This document shows, one piece after another, positions 7,524-14,659 of a DNA stretch of 64,000 nucleotides. How positions within the stretch are numbered: the stretch's first letter is position 1; every line of letters begins with the position of its first letter. This stretch comes from JBBQSN01 sp963825505 (lineage in GTDB: Bacteria > Actinomycetota > Actinomycetes > Actinomycetales > CAWJMD01). Location of the stretch: assembly GCA_963825505.1 (NCBI GenBank), contig CAWGTL010000014.1, forward strand, positions 62,001 to 126,000, read 5' to 3'. The position numbers and the translations under genes were made by a program. Under the pieces are notes generated by a model, which saw only the letters and a list, made by a program, of their open reading frames with translations, did not search any database and was not told the DNA's origin.

Positions 7524-8006
7524 ATGGCATTCAAGGTCGGCGAGACGGTCGTGTACCCGCACCACGGAGCGGCTCTCATCGAAGAGATCATGAAGCGCAC
7601 GATCAAGGGCGAGGAGAAGCTCTACCTCAAGCTCAAGGTGGCCCAGGGAGACCTCACCATCCAGGTCCCGGCCGAGAACTGCGACCTCGTCGGTGTCCGC
7701 GACGTCGTCGACCAGCAGGGTCTCGACCGGGTCTTCGCGGTCCTGCGGGCCCCGCACGTGGAGGAGCCGACCAACTGGTCGCGCCGCTACAAGGCCAACC
7801 TGGAGAAGCTCGCCTCCGGCGACGTCATCAAGGTCGCCGAGGTCGTCCGCGACCTGTGGCGCCGCGACCAGGACCGCGGCCTGTCGGCCGGCGAGAAGCG
7901 CATGCTCGCCAAGGCCCGTCAGATCCTCGTCTCCGAGCTCGCGCTGGCGGAGAAGACCGAGGAGGACAAGGCCGAGGCCATCCTCGACGAGGTCCTCGCG
8001 TCCTGA
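7524..8006 (+). CDS. carD: RNA polymerase-binding transcription factor CarD
   Basis: A 160-residue CdnL/CarD family protein. The N-terminal Tudor-like RNA polymerase beta-lobe-interacting domain (FKVGETVVYPHHGAALIEEI, then GEEKLYLKLKVAQGDLTIQVPAENCDLVGVRDVV) is followed by an all-helical DNA-binding domain with the invariant tryptophan stretch NWSRRYKANLEKL and DVIKVAEVVRDLWRRDQDRGLSAGEKRML. CarD stabilises the open promoter complex and is essential in mycobacteria. It is followed by ispD and ispF, the conserved actinobacterial order. Confidence 0.97.
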   Translation: MAFKVGETVVYPHHGAALIEEIMKRTIKGEEKLYLKLKVAQGDLTIQVPAENCDLVGVRDVVDQQGLDRVFAVLRAPHVEEPTNWSRRYKANLEKLASGDVIKVAEVVRDLWRRDQDRGLSAGEKRMLAKARQILVSELALAEKTEEDKAEAILDEVLAS

Positions 8007-8040
8007 CCGTGCCGCCCCTCCGGCGCACACGCACCGCACG

Positions 8041-8706
8041 ATGAGCCCGACTCCCGTCCCGGGGGTCGGGCTCGTCGTCGTCGCGGCGGGTCGCGGCGAG
8101 CGGCTGGGCGCCGGCCGGCCGAAGGCGCTGGTGGAGGTCGCCGGCCGCCCGCTGCTGGTCTGGGCCCTCGAGGGCGCTGCCGCCGCCGGCCTGGTCGACG
8201 TCGTCGTGGTCGCCCCTCCCGACGCCCTCGACGAGGTGCGTGCGCTGGCACCTGGCGCCGCGGTCGTGGCCGGCGGCGCCACCCGGCAGGCGTCCGTCGC
8301 AGCCGGCCTGGCCGCGCTGCCGCCTGGCGAGCTGGTGCTGGTGCACGACGCCGCCCGGGCGTTCGTCCCGCCGAGCGTGTTCGCCGACGTCGTGGCCGCG
8401 CTGCGGGTCGGCGAGCAGGCGGTCGTGCCCGCGCTCGCGCCCGCCGACACCCTGCGCCACCTCGAGGACGGCCCGCTCGACCGCGCCCGGGTGGTGGCCG
8501 TCCAGACCCCGCAGGGCTTCACCCGCGAGGCCCTGGTGCGCGCGCACGCCACCGCCGACCCGTCGGCCACCGACGACGCCGGCCTGGTCGAGCGGCTGGG
8601 CGTCCACGTCCACGTCGTCCCCGGCTCGGAGGAGGGCTTCAAGGTGACCCGTCCGCTCGACGTCCTGCTGGCCGAGGCGCTGCTGCGCTCCCGGGACGTC
8701 TCGTGA
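8041..8706 (+). CDS. ispD: 2-C-methyl-D-erythritol 4-phosphate cytidylyltransferase
   Basis: A 221-residue cytoplasmic nucleotidyltransferase of the MEP isoprenoid pathway that makes CDP-methylerythritol from MEP and CTP. The N-terminal CTP-binding loop GLVVVAAGRGERLGAGRPKAL includes the conserved arginine and lysine. LVHDAARAFVPPSVF (DAAR motif), QTPQGF and the terminal GSEEGFKVTRPLDVLLAEALL follow as in IspD. The ATG at 8041 lies 34 bp after carD. It overlaps ispF by 4 bp. Confidence 0.95.
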   Translation: MSPTPVPGVGLVVVAAGRGERLGAGRPKALVEVAGRPLLVWALEGAAAAGLVDVVVVAPPDALDEVRALAPGAAVVAGGATRQASVAAGLAALPPGELVLVHDAARAFVPPSVFADVVAALRVGEQAVVPALAPADTLRHLEDGPLDRARVVAVQTPQGFTREALVRAHATADPSATDDAGLVERLGVHVHVVPGSEEGFKVTRPLDVLLAEALLRSRDVS

Positions 8707-9200
8707 CCGGGCCGCTCCCGCGGACGGGCATCGGCGTCGACGTCCACGCGCTCGCGCCGCAGGGGTCGGACCGCGAGCTGTGGGTCGCCGGGCTGCACTG
8801 GCCCGGGCAGCGCGGCCTGGACGGCCACTCCGACGCCGACGTCGCCGCGCACGCCTGCTGCGACGCCCTGTTCTCCGCCGCCGGCATCGGCGACCTCGGC
8901 GCGCACTTCGGCACCTCCCGCCCGGAGTGGTCCGGCGCGTCCGGCGCGCGGTTGCTCGCCGAGGCGGCCCGGTTGGTGCGCGAGGCCGGCTTCGAGATCG
9001 GCAACGTCGCGGTGCAGGTGATCGGCGACGCCCCGAAGGTCGGCACCCGCCGGATCGAGGCCGAGGCGGCGCTGTCCGCCGCGTGCGGGGCCCCGGTGTC
9101 GGTCAGCGGCACCACCACCGACGGGCTGGGGCTCACCGGTCGCCGCGAGGGCGTGGCCGCGATCGCCACCGCCCTCGTGCTCCCCACACCTGCCCCCTGA
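8703..9200 (+). CDS. ispF: 2-C-methyl-D-erythritol 2,4-cyclodiphosphate synthase
   Basis: A 165-residue enzyme of the MEP pathway that cyclises CDP-ME 2-phosphate with loss of CMP. Zinc ligands are in GIGVDVHAL (D and H) and LDGHSDADVAAHACCDALFSAAGIGDLGAHF. The CMP-binding stretch GNVAVQVIGDAPKVGTRR and the terminal TTTDGLGLTGRREGVAAIA are present. It starts at a GTG overlapping the ispD stop (GTGA), so it is translationally coupled. A DAPK variant replaces the usual APK context, a minor substitution. The palindromic repeat element follows 24 bp downstream. Confidence 0.95.
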   Translation: MTGPLPRTGIGVDVHALAPQGSDRELWVAGLHWPGQRGLDGHSDADVAAHACCDALFSAAGIGDLGAHFGTSRPEWSGASGARLLAEAARLVREAGFEIGNVAVQVIGDAPKVGTRRIEAEAALSAACGAPVSVSGTTTDGLGLTGRREGVAAIATALVLPTPAP

Positions 9201-9223
9201 GCGCTCGCCCCTCCCGTTCACCG

Positions 9224-9269
9224 CTCACGCACACCCTCGGGCGTCACGCACACCGTCGACGGTGTGCGT
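9224..9269. repeat. Palindromic repeat element, copy 1
   Basis: A 37-bp stretch starting CTCACGCACACCC at 9224 is repeated with 3 mismatches at 10329. Inside it, positions 9246-9269 form a perfect 24-bp palindrome (arms ACGCACACCGTC / GACGGTGTGCGT). Further CGCACAC/GTGTGCG words follow up to 9290. The two copies flank the gene at 9288-10205. Confidence 0.75.
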
Positions 9270-9287
9270 CGCGCCCCGCGGTGTGCG

Positions 9288-10205
9288 TCAGCGGGAGCGG
9301 CGCCGTCCGCGCGCGTGCGCACGCCGGATCCGGGCGGCCACCGGACCGAACCGCGCCAGCTCGGCCCAGATCCAGCGCGCGACCTCGAGCCCGCAGTCGC
9401 GCAGCTCGTCCTCTCGCACCTTCTCGGCGAACACCGCCTCGCCGGGGTCCTGGTCCGGGGCGAGGTCGCGCCCGTACTTGATCCGGCCGTCGAACTCTCC
9501 GACCGTGCGCTCCTCCTCCCACCCGAAGTCGCACCGGCCCACCACGACGTGCCGGTGGTCCACGACCTCGAGCTGGGGCCGCGGCACCGGCAGGCCGGCG
9601 CGGGCGATCGCCACCCGGCTGCGGGACTCGCCGACGCTCTCGCTGCGCGCGTCCGCGAACGCGGCGACCCGACGCGCCCGCGGGACCCCGGGCCAGCCGC
9701 GCGCCCGGTCGAGCGCCACCTGCAGACCGGCGACGTCGACGATCCCCGAGCGGAGCGCGAAGTCGGCCGCGACCACGCCCTGCTCGAAGCCGATGCCACG
9801 CACGAGGTCGACCAGCGTGCGCGCGGGCGACGTCACCGGCACGCCGTGGACGAGGACGACCTCCTCGGCGTCCAGCGGGGCGGGGGTCACGTGGACGTCC
9901 GCGCCGATCCGGCCACCGCGGCCGCGGTCGCGGGTGAGGTGGACGTGCGACAGGTGGGGACGCCAGAGCTCGAAACCGTGCAGGACGGCCGCGGAGACGT
10001 GGCTGACGACCGCTTGGTCCGACATCGCCTGGACCGCGGCGCGGACCCGTGCCTCGTGCAGGACCCGCGGCTCGGACAGCTGCGGGTCGGGCGCGGCGTA
10101 GGCGCCGCGCCGGAGCGGCATCAGCCGCGCCGTGTCCCGGAGCCGCCGCACCTCGGACGGCTCCCAGCCCGCGGCGAGCAGGCCGGAACGGGTGAGCACA
10201 CGCAC
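9288..10205 (-). CDS. Endonuclease-like protein with AbiEi-type N-terminal domain (DUF559-related)
   Basis: About 305 residues from GTG 10205, which has GAGGTGG 5 nt upstream. The N terminus VLTRSGLLAAGWEPSEVRRLRDTARLMPLRRGAYA is the winged-helix found in AbiEi-type antitoxins and in a large actinobacterial family. The central part has VSHVSAAVLHGFELW and the C terminus CDFGWEEERTVGEFDGRIKYGRD resembles the D/E-x-K nuclease core of DUF559/Vsr-like proteins. Such proteins are very variable between strains; function (nuclease, antitoxin-like regulator) is not established. It is an orphan, with no AbiEii-type toxin beside it, and is flanked on both sides by the palindromic repeat, which suggests it entered as a unit. 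Confidence 0.7.
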   Translation of the reverse strand: MRVLTRSGLLAAGWEPSEVRRLRDTARLMPLRRGAYAAPDPQLSEPRVLHEARVRAAVQAMSDQAVVSHVSAAVLHGFELWRPHLSHVHLTRDRGRGGRIGADVHVTPAPLDAEEVVLVHGVPVTSPARTLVDLVRGIGFEQGVVAADFALRSGIVDVAGLQVALDRARGWPGVPRARRVAAFADARSESVGESRSRVAIARAGLPVPRPQLEVVDHRHVVVGRCDFGWEEERTVGEFDGRIKYGRDLAPDQDPGEAVFAEKVREDELRDCGLEVARWIWAELARFGPVAARIRRAHARGRRRSR

Positions 10206-10328
10206 GCGATCCACCTCGCCAGGGTCGAGGCCGTCGTGTGCTCGCCTGCGCGCCCAGACGCCGGGGTGTGGACGGACGATCGCAGACGCGGCCTGTGGAC
10301 GGCAGGCACGGTCAGCGAGCCGTCCTCG

Positions 10329-10374
10329 CTCACGCACACCCCCGGGCGCGACGCACACCGTCGACCGTGTGCGT
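10329..10374. repeat. Palindromic repeat element, copy 2
   Basis: Same orientation as copy 1 at 9224. The inner 24-bp palindrome (10351-10374; arms ACGCACAC / GTGTGCGT) has two mismatched centre positions instead of being perfect. More GTGTGCG words occur up to about 10412. Confidence 0.75.
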
Positions 10375-10456
10375 CGGGGCCGTGGGTGTGCGTCGGGGCG
10401 GAACGGGTGTGTGCGAGCGGGGCGTGGGGGAGGCGTCGGACCGTCATCATGGACCC

Positions 10457-11713
10457 ATGACCGACGGGGTGATCGACGCGCTGCGACGCGCGCTGGAGGC
10501 GGTGCCGGACGACACCGCGCTGCGGCTGCACCTGGCCGAGACGCTGCTGGCGGCGGGACGGTCGGACGAGGCCGTGGCCGAGTGCGCGACGGCGTTGCAG
10601 CGCGAGCCGTCCAGCGTCGAGGCGCGGGCGCTGATGGCCCGCGCGCTGACGCCGGCCACCGCCCAGCCGGACGAGACGGCGCCGGAGGTCTCCCCCGGCG
10701 AGGTGCCCGACCAGCCGCCACCTGCGCGCCACGGTCAGGACGGCTTCGACTGGCACGCCGCCGAGGAGCAGGTCGGCGACGTCGCGGAGCCGATGTTCGT
10801 CGACGAGAGCGGGCTGGCCGAGCCCGACGTCGGGGCGTGGGACGTCGAGAAGGCCGGCATCACGCTGGCCGACGTCGGCGGGCTCACCGAGGTCAAGGAC
10901 CGGCTCGAGGCGGCCTTCCTGGCGCCGCTGCGCAACCCCGAGCTGCGCAAGCTGTACGGCAAGTCGTTGCGCGGCGGGCTGATGCTCTACGGACCGCCCG
11001 GCTGCGGCAAGACCTTCGTCGCGCGCGCGGTGGCCGGCGAGATGGGCGCCAAGTTCATCTCGGTCGGGATGTCCGACGTCCTGGACATGTGGATCGGCAG
11101 CAGCGAGAAGAACGTGCACGAGCTGTTCCAGCTGGCCCGCCGCAGCGCCCCGGTGGTGCTTTTCCTCGACGAGGTCGACGCGCTGGGGCAGAAGCGGTCC
11201 CAGACCCGCTCGTCGTCGATGCGCGGCACGGTGAACCAGCTGCTGGCCGAGCTCGACGGCGTGCAGTCCGACAACGAGGGCGTCTTCGTGCTGGCGGCGA
11301 CCAACCAGCCGTGGGACGTCGACCCCGCGCTGCGGCGCCCCGGCCGGCTCGACCGCACCCTGCTGGTGCTCCCGCCCGACCAGGAGGCGCGCGAGTCGAT
11401 CGTCCGGCACCACCTCAAGGACCGCCCCGTGGAGGGCATCGACGTCCGCCGGATCGCCAAGGCCACCAACGGGTACTCCGGCGCCGACCTCGCCCACGTC
11501 TGCGAGTCGGCGGCCGAGCGGGCGCTGCTCGCCGGCGTCCGCACCGGTGACGCCCGGTTGATCGGCATGAAGGACCTGGAGTGGGCGGTGGGGCAGGTGC
11601 GACCGTCCACGCGCGCGTGGTTCGACACCGCGCGCAACGTGGTGATGTTCGCCGACGCCGACGGCAGCTACGCCGACCTGCGCACCTGGATGAAGAAGAA
11701 CAAGCTGCTGTGA
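10457..11713 (+). CDS. AAA+ ATPase with N-terminal TPR (CDC48/FtsH-like class)
   Basis: A 418-residue protein. Residues 1-65 form about two TPR-like helical hairpins (ALRLHLAETLLAAGRSDEAVAECATALQREP), 66-130 are an acidic/proline-rich linker and 135-390 are a single classical AAA module: Walker A GPPGCGKT (179-186), pore-loop motif MWIG (W212), Walker B VVLFLDEVDA (233-242), sensor-1 N283 and the second region of homology with candidate arginine fingers R294 and R297. Such modules form hexameric unfoldases or remodelling motors. No protease domain or membrane segment is present. ATG 10457 has CATCAT 6 nt upstream, near the leaderless pattern. It overlaps the next gene by 4 bp. The substrate is unknown. 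Confidence 0.85.
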   Translation: MTDGVIDALRRALEAVPDDTALRLHLAETLLAAGRSDEAVAECATALQREPSSVEARALMARALTPATAQPDETAPEVSPGEVPDQPPPARHGQDGFDWHAAEEQVGDVAEPMFVDESGLAEPDVGAWDVEKAGITLADVGGLTEVKDRLEAAFLAPLRNPELRKLYGKSLRGGLMLYGPPGCGKTFVARAVAGEMGAKFISVGMSDVLDMWIGSSEKNVHELFQLARRSAPVVLFLDEVDALGQKRSQTRSSSMRGTVNQLLAELDGVQSDNEGVFVLAATNQPWDVDPALRRPGRLDRTLLVLPPDQEARESIVRHHLKDRPVEGIDVRRIAKATNGYSGADLAHVCESAAERALLAGVRTGDARLIGMKDLEWAVGQVRPSTRAWFDTARNVVMFADADGSYADLRTWMKKNKLL

Positions 11714-12732
11714 GCGAGCTCGCCCGGGCCGAGCTCCTCCTGGAGTCAGGCCGGTTCGCCGAGGCCCAGCAGGCGGCCAGCGCCGCGCTCGCGTCCGATC
11801 CCCACGACGTCGACGCGCTGCTCCTGCGCTCGCGCGCTCTGCTGCGCCTCGGGCGCCACGAGGACGCCCTGCTCGACGCCGGGCAGGCGCTGCGGCAGGA
11901 GCCCTCGCTCGTGCAGGCGCACGCCGTGCGGGCGGCGGCGCTGCTCGAGTCGGGCCGGCACGAGGAGGCGCTGGCGGCGGCGATCGAGACCACCCGGTTG
12001 GCGCCGACCTGGGCCCCGGCGCACCTCACCGTCGCCACGGTCGCCGACCGCGTACCGGGCAAGCAGCAGATCGCCTGGGACGCAGCGAGCTACGCCTGCA
12101 CGCTGGCACCGCTCGACCCGGACACCCACGCGATGATGGGGTCGGTCGCCCTGTCGTGGAACCGGCTCGACGTCGCCGAGCAGGCGCTGCTCGAGGCGTT
12201 GCGTCTGGACCCCCAGCACGTCGAGGCGCGGCACGACCTCGGCGTCGTCCGCTTCCGCGGCGGCAGCTACGGCGAGGCCGCAGCGGGCTTCGTCTCGACC
12301 CTGCGCGACGACCCTTCGCAGACGGTGGCCCGGCAGAACCTCGAGGGCGTCGTCCTGCGCTGGGTGCAGCGCACGCACCTCGGCATGTGGGGGGTGTGGT
12401 TCCTGGTCCGGATCTTCGTCTCGGCCCAGGCGCAGGTGGGTGCCGTGGTGGTGTGGGCGCTGGGTGCCGGCCTGCTGGTCTGGTGGACCCGGCGCACCGT
12501 CGCGTCGATGACCGGAGACCTGCGGGTGGTGCTGTGGCGGGTGCTGCGCTCGTCCTGGTTGGCCTCGCTGTGGTTCGGCTGCGTGGCGGTGGCCGCCGTG
12601 GCCACCACGGCCGCGGCGCTCGTCCCTGTGCTCGCGGTCGCGGTCACCGGCCTGGTGGTGGCCGGGCTGGCGCTGCTCGTCGGGTGCCTGGCCAGCTGGG
12701 TACGCCTCGGGTGGAGCCGTAGCCGACGGTAG
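11710..12732 (+). CDS. TPR protein with C-terminal membrane domain, partner of the AAA+ ATPase
   Basis: A 340-residue protein starting at a GTG overlapping the AAA+ stop (GTGA). Residues 1-215 are tandem TPRs (for example ELARAELLLESGRFAEAQQAASAALASDP, DVDALLLRSRALLRLGRHEDALLDAGQALRQEP, HVEARHDLGVVRFRGGSYGEAAAGF). Residues about 228-335 hold roughly four hydrophobic helices. The TPRs should face the cytoplasm and could dock the TPR-tagged AAA+ ATPase encoded just upstream, giving a membrane-recruited motor. That interaction is inferred from coupling and the shared repeat type. I know of no characterised function for this pair. Confidence 0.75.
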   Translation: MSELARAELLLESGRFAEAQQAASAALASDPHDVDALLLRSRALLRLGRHEDALLDAGQALRQEPSLVQAHAVRAAALLESGRHEEALAAAIETTRLAPTWAPAHLTVATVADRVPGKQQIAWDAASYACTLAPLDPDTHAMMGSVALSWNRLDVAEQALLEALRLDPQHVEARHDLGVVRFRGGSYGEAAAGFVSTLRDDPSQTVARQNLEGVVLRWVQRTHLGMWGVWFLVRIFVSAQAQVGAVVVWALGAGLLVWWTRRTVASMTGDLRVVLWRVLRSSWLASLWFGCVAVAAVATTAAALVPVLAVAVTGLVVAGLALLVGCLASWVRLGWSRSRR

Positions 12733-12767
12733 TCACAGTGACAATCTCCATCCGCTCCAATGTCACT
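12732..12767. promoter_or_regulatory. Inverted repeats upstream of a NadR-like remnant
   Basis: GTCACAGTGAC (12732-12742) is a perfect palindrome around a central A. AGTGACA (12737-12743) also pairs with TGTCACT (12761-12767) across 17 nt. The segment is clearly less G+C-rich than its surroundings, like an operator/promoter region, and precedes the NadR-like remnant. Confidence 0.5.
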
Positions 12768-12791
12768 CCTACATCAAACGGGGAGGAGGGC

Positions 12792-12875
12792 GTGGACGCC
12801 CGCCGCGTCGTGGTGGTCGGTGCCGAGTCGACCGGCACGCGACGGCGAGCACCTGCGCGCCTGGATTCTCAATGA
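12792..12875 (+). pseudogene. Remnant of a NadR-like nicotinamide-nucleotide kinase/adenylyltransferase gene
   Basis: GTG 12792 is preceded by GGGGAGGAGGG and encodes VDARRVVVVGAESTGT, the P-loop start typical of the NadR ribosylnicotinamide kinase domain (GAESTGTTTL). The frame then stops at 12873 after only 27 codons. In the +1 frame, 12838-12867 encodes RDGEHLRAWI, resembling a sequence from further down the same domain. An internal deletion with a frame change would explain both. The identification rests on two short matches. The MBL gene on the other strand begins right after it. Confidence 0.5.
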
Positions 12876-13498
12876 CCGCGGTCGATCCACTCCTGGAGGT
12901 GCGGGGACTCGTCGCCGATGGTGGTCTCGTCGCCGTGGCCGGTGAGGACCCGGGTCTCGGCGGGCAGCGGGAGCAGGAGCTCGCGGATCGAGGTCACGAT
13001 GGTCGGGAAGTCGCTGTAGGACCGGCCGGTGGCGCCGGGGCCGCCCTGGAACAGCGTGTCGCCGGTGAGCACCACGCCGAGCGCGGGCGCGTAGAAGCAG
13101 ACGGCACCCGGCGAGTGGCCGGGTGTGTGCAGCACGTGCAGGTCGGTACCGGCGACCCGGATGACGTCACCGTGTGCCAGATCGGCGTCGGGGGCGCGGT
13201 CGGGGTGCTCGGTGTCCCAGAGCACCCGGTCGTCGGGGTGCAGCGCGACGGTCGCGCCGGTGGCCTCCACCACGTCGTCGACCGCGTTGACGTGGTCGTT
13301 GTGGGCGTGGGTGCACAGCACCGCGCGCACCGTGCGGGCGCCGACGGCCTCGAGGATCTTGGCGGCGTCGTGGGCGGCGTCGACCACCACGCACTCCTCG
13401 TCGTCGCCGAGCACCCAGACGTTGTTGTCGACGTCCCAGGTGCCGCCGTCCAGGCTGAACTGACCGGACGTCACCACCCGGTCGATGCGCAGACTCAC
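12869..13498 (-). CDS. MBL-fold metallo-hydrolase, partner of mycothiol-dependent formaldehyde dehydrogenase
   Basis: A 209-residue glyoxalase-II-like hydrolase. The zinc motif THAHNDHVNAV (HxHxDH) is followed by the ligands in HTPGHSPGAVCF and LTGDTLFQGG and the terminal VLTGHGDETTIGDE. It starts at GTG 13498 within the stop of the upstream dehydrogenase gene (4-bp overlap). In actinobacteria this pair acts in formaldehyde detoxification: the dehydrogenase oxidises S-hydroxymethyl-mycothiol to S-formyl-mycothiol and the MBL enzyme is thought to hydrolyse the thioester, releasing formate and mycothiol. Confidence 0.88.
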   Translation of the reverse strand: MSLRIDRVVTSGQFSLDGGTWDVDNNVWVLGDDEECVVVDAAHDAAKILEAVGARTVRAVLCTHAHNDHVNAVDDVVEATGATVALHPDDRVLWDTEHPDRAPDADLAHGDVIRVAGTDLHVLHTPGHSPGAVCFYAPALGVVLTGDTLFQGGPGATGRSYSDFPTIVTSIRELLLPLPAETRVLTGHGDETTIGDESPHLQEWIDRGH

Positions 13499-14583
13499 AG
13501 GACCACGACCGAACGCAGGACCTCGCCCTTGTGCATCTTGTCGAACGCGGCTTCGACGTCGCCCAGCCCGATCGTCTCGGAGACGAACGCGTCGAGGTCG
13601 AACCGGCCCTGGCGGTAGAGGTCGACCAGCATCGGGAAGTCGCGCGAGGGCAGGCAGTCGCCGTACCAGGACGACTTCAGCGCGCCGCCGCGGCCGAACA
13701 CCTCGATCAGCGGGAGCTCGATCGTCATGTCCGGCGTGGGCACGCCGACCAGCACGACCGTGCCGGCGAGGTCGCGCATGTAGAACGCCTGCTCGTAGGT
13801 GTCCGGACGCCCGACCGCCTCGATCACGACGTCGGTGCCGTGACCACCGGTGAGCTCGCGGACGGCCTCGACGACGTCGTCGACCTCGCGGGAGTTGATG
13901 GTGTGCGTCGCGCCGAAGTCCTTGGCCCACTGCAGCTTCCGGTCGTCGACGTCGACCGCGATGATCGTGGTGGCGCCGGCGATCCGCGAGCCCGCGATCG
14001 CCGCGTCGCCCACACCGCCGCAGCCGATCACGGCCACGGAGTCGCCCCGGCCGACGTTCCCGGTGTTGACCGCGGCGCCGAAGCCCGCCATCACGCCGCA
14101 CCCGAGCAGCCCGACCGCGGCGGCCGACGCCTCGCTGTCGACGATCGTGCACTGGCCGCTGTGCACCAGCGTCTTCTCGGCGAACGCGCCGATGCCGAGC
14201 GCGGGGGACAGCTCGGTGCCGTCGGTGAGCGTCATCCGCTGGGTCGCGTTGTGGGTGCTGAAGCAGTACCAGGGCCTGCCCTTCAGGCACGCCCGGCAGG
14301 TGCCGCACACCGCTCGCCAGTTCAGCACCACGAAGTCGCCGGGTGCCACGTTCGTGACGCCCTCGCCGACCGCCTCGACCACACCCGCCGCCTCGTGGCC
14401 GAGCAGGAACGGGAAGTCGTCGTTGATCCCGCCCTCGCGGTAGTGCAGGTCGGTGTGGCACACGCCGCAGCTGCGGATCGCCACCACGGCCTCGCCGGGA
14501 CCGGGGTCCGGGACGACGACATCGGTGATCTCGACGGGCGCACCCTTGCTGCGGGCGATGACGGCCTTGACGGTCTGCGGCAC
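13495..14583 (-). CDS. mscR: S-(hydroxymethyl)mycothiol dehydrogenase
   Basis: A 362-residue zinc-dependent, NAD-linked class III-type alcohol dehydrogenase. GTG 14583 is chosen because GGAGGT lies 4 nt upstream and the protein then begins VPQTVKAVIARSKGAPVEI, the usual N terminus. Catalytic zinc ligands are CGVCHTDLH and GHEAAG; structural zinc cysteines lie in CGTCRACLKGRPWYC; the coenzyme motif is GCGGVGDAAIAG. It oxidises the mycothiol adduct of formaldehyde, and the MscR activity also handles S-nitrosomycothiol. Together with mshA at 1-1241 it shows the organism uses mycothiol. It overlaps the MBL-fold gene. Confidence 0.88.
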   Translation of the reverse strand: MPQTVKAVIARSKGAPVEITDVVVPDPGPGEAVVAIRSCGVCHTDLHYREGGINDDFPFLLGHEAAGVVEAVGEGVTNVAPGDFVVLNWRAVCGTCRACLKGRPWYCFSTHNATQRMTLTDGTELSPALGIGAFAEKTLVHSGQCTIVDSEASAAAVGLLGCGVMAGFGAAVNTGNVGRGDSVAVIGCGGVGDAAIAGSRIAGATTIIAVDVDDRKLQWAKDFGATHTINSREVDDVVEAVRELTGGHGTDVVIEAVGRPDTYEQAFYMRDLAGTVVLVGVPTPDMTIELPLIEVFGRGGALKSSWYGDCLPSRDFPMLVDLYRQGRFDLDAFVSETIGLGDVEAAFDKMHKGEVLRSVVVL

Positions 14584-14604
14584 TGCGACCTCCGGGACGG
14601 GGAC

Positions 14605-14635
14605 GGCGGCGGGCCCTGCCTGCGGGCCCACCGCC
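14605..14635 (-). terminator. Hairpin downstream of the FtsX-type ABC operon
   Basis: GGCGG-C-GGGCCC (14605-14616) pairs with GGGCCC-A-CCGCC (14624-14635), a stem of 11 pairs with one mismatch and a 7-nt loop, between the permease stop (14660) and the mscR start (14583). It may end transcription from the ABC operon or lie in the mscR leader. Confidence 0.5.
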
Positions 14636-14659
14636 GAACCTACCGGCCGCGCGTCGGGC

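Noticed and set aside
12760..12945. A 61-codon ORF beginning MSLLHQTGRRAW
   Set aside because: It overlaps the operator-like palindrome and reads into the antisense of the MBL gene; the NadR-like frame from GTG 12792 with its ribosome binding site explains the region better.
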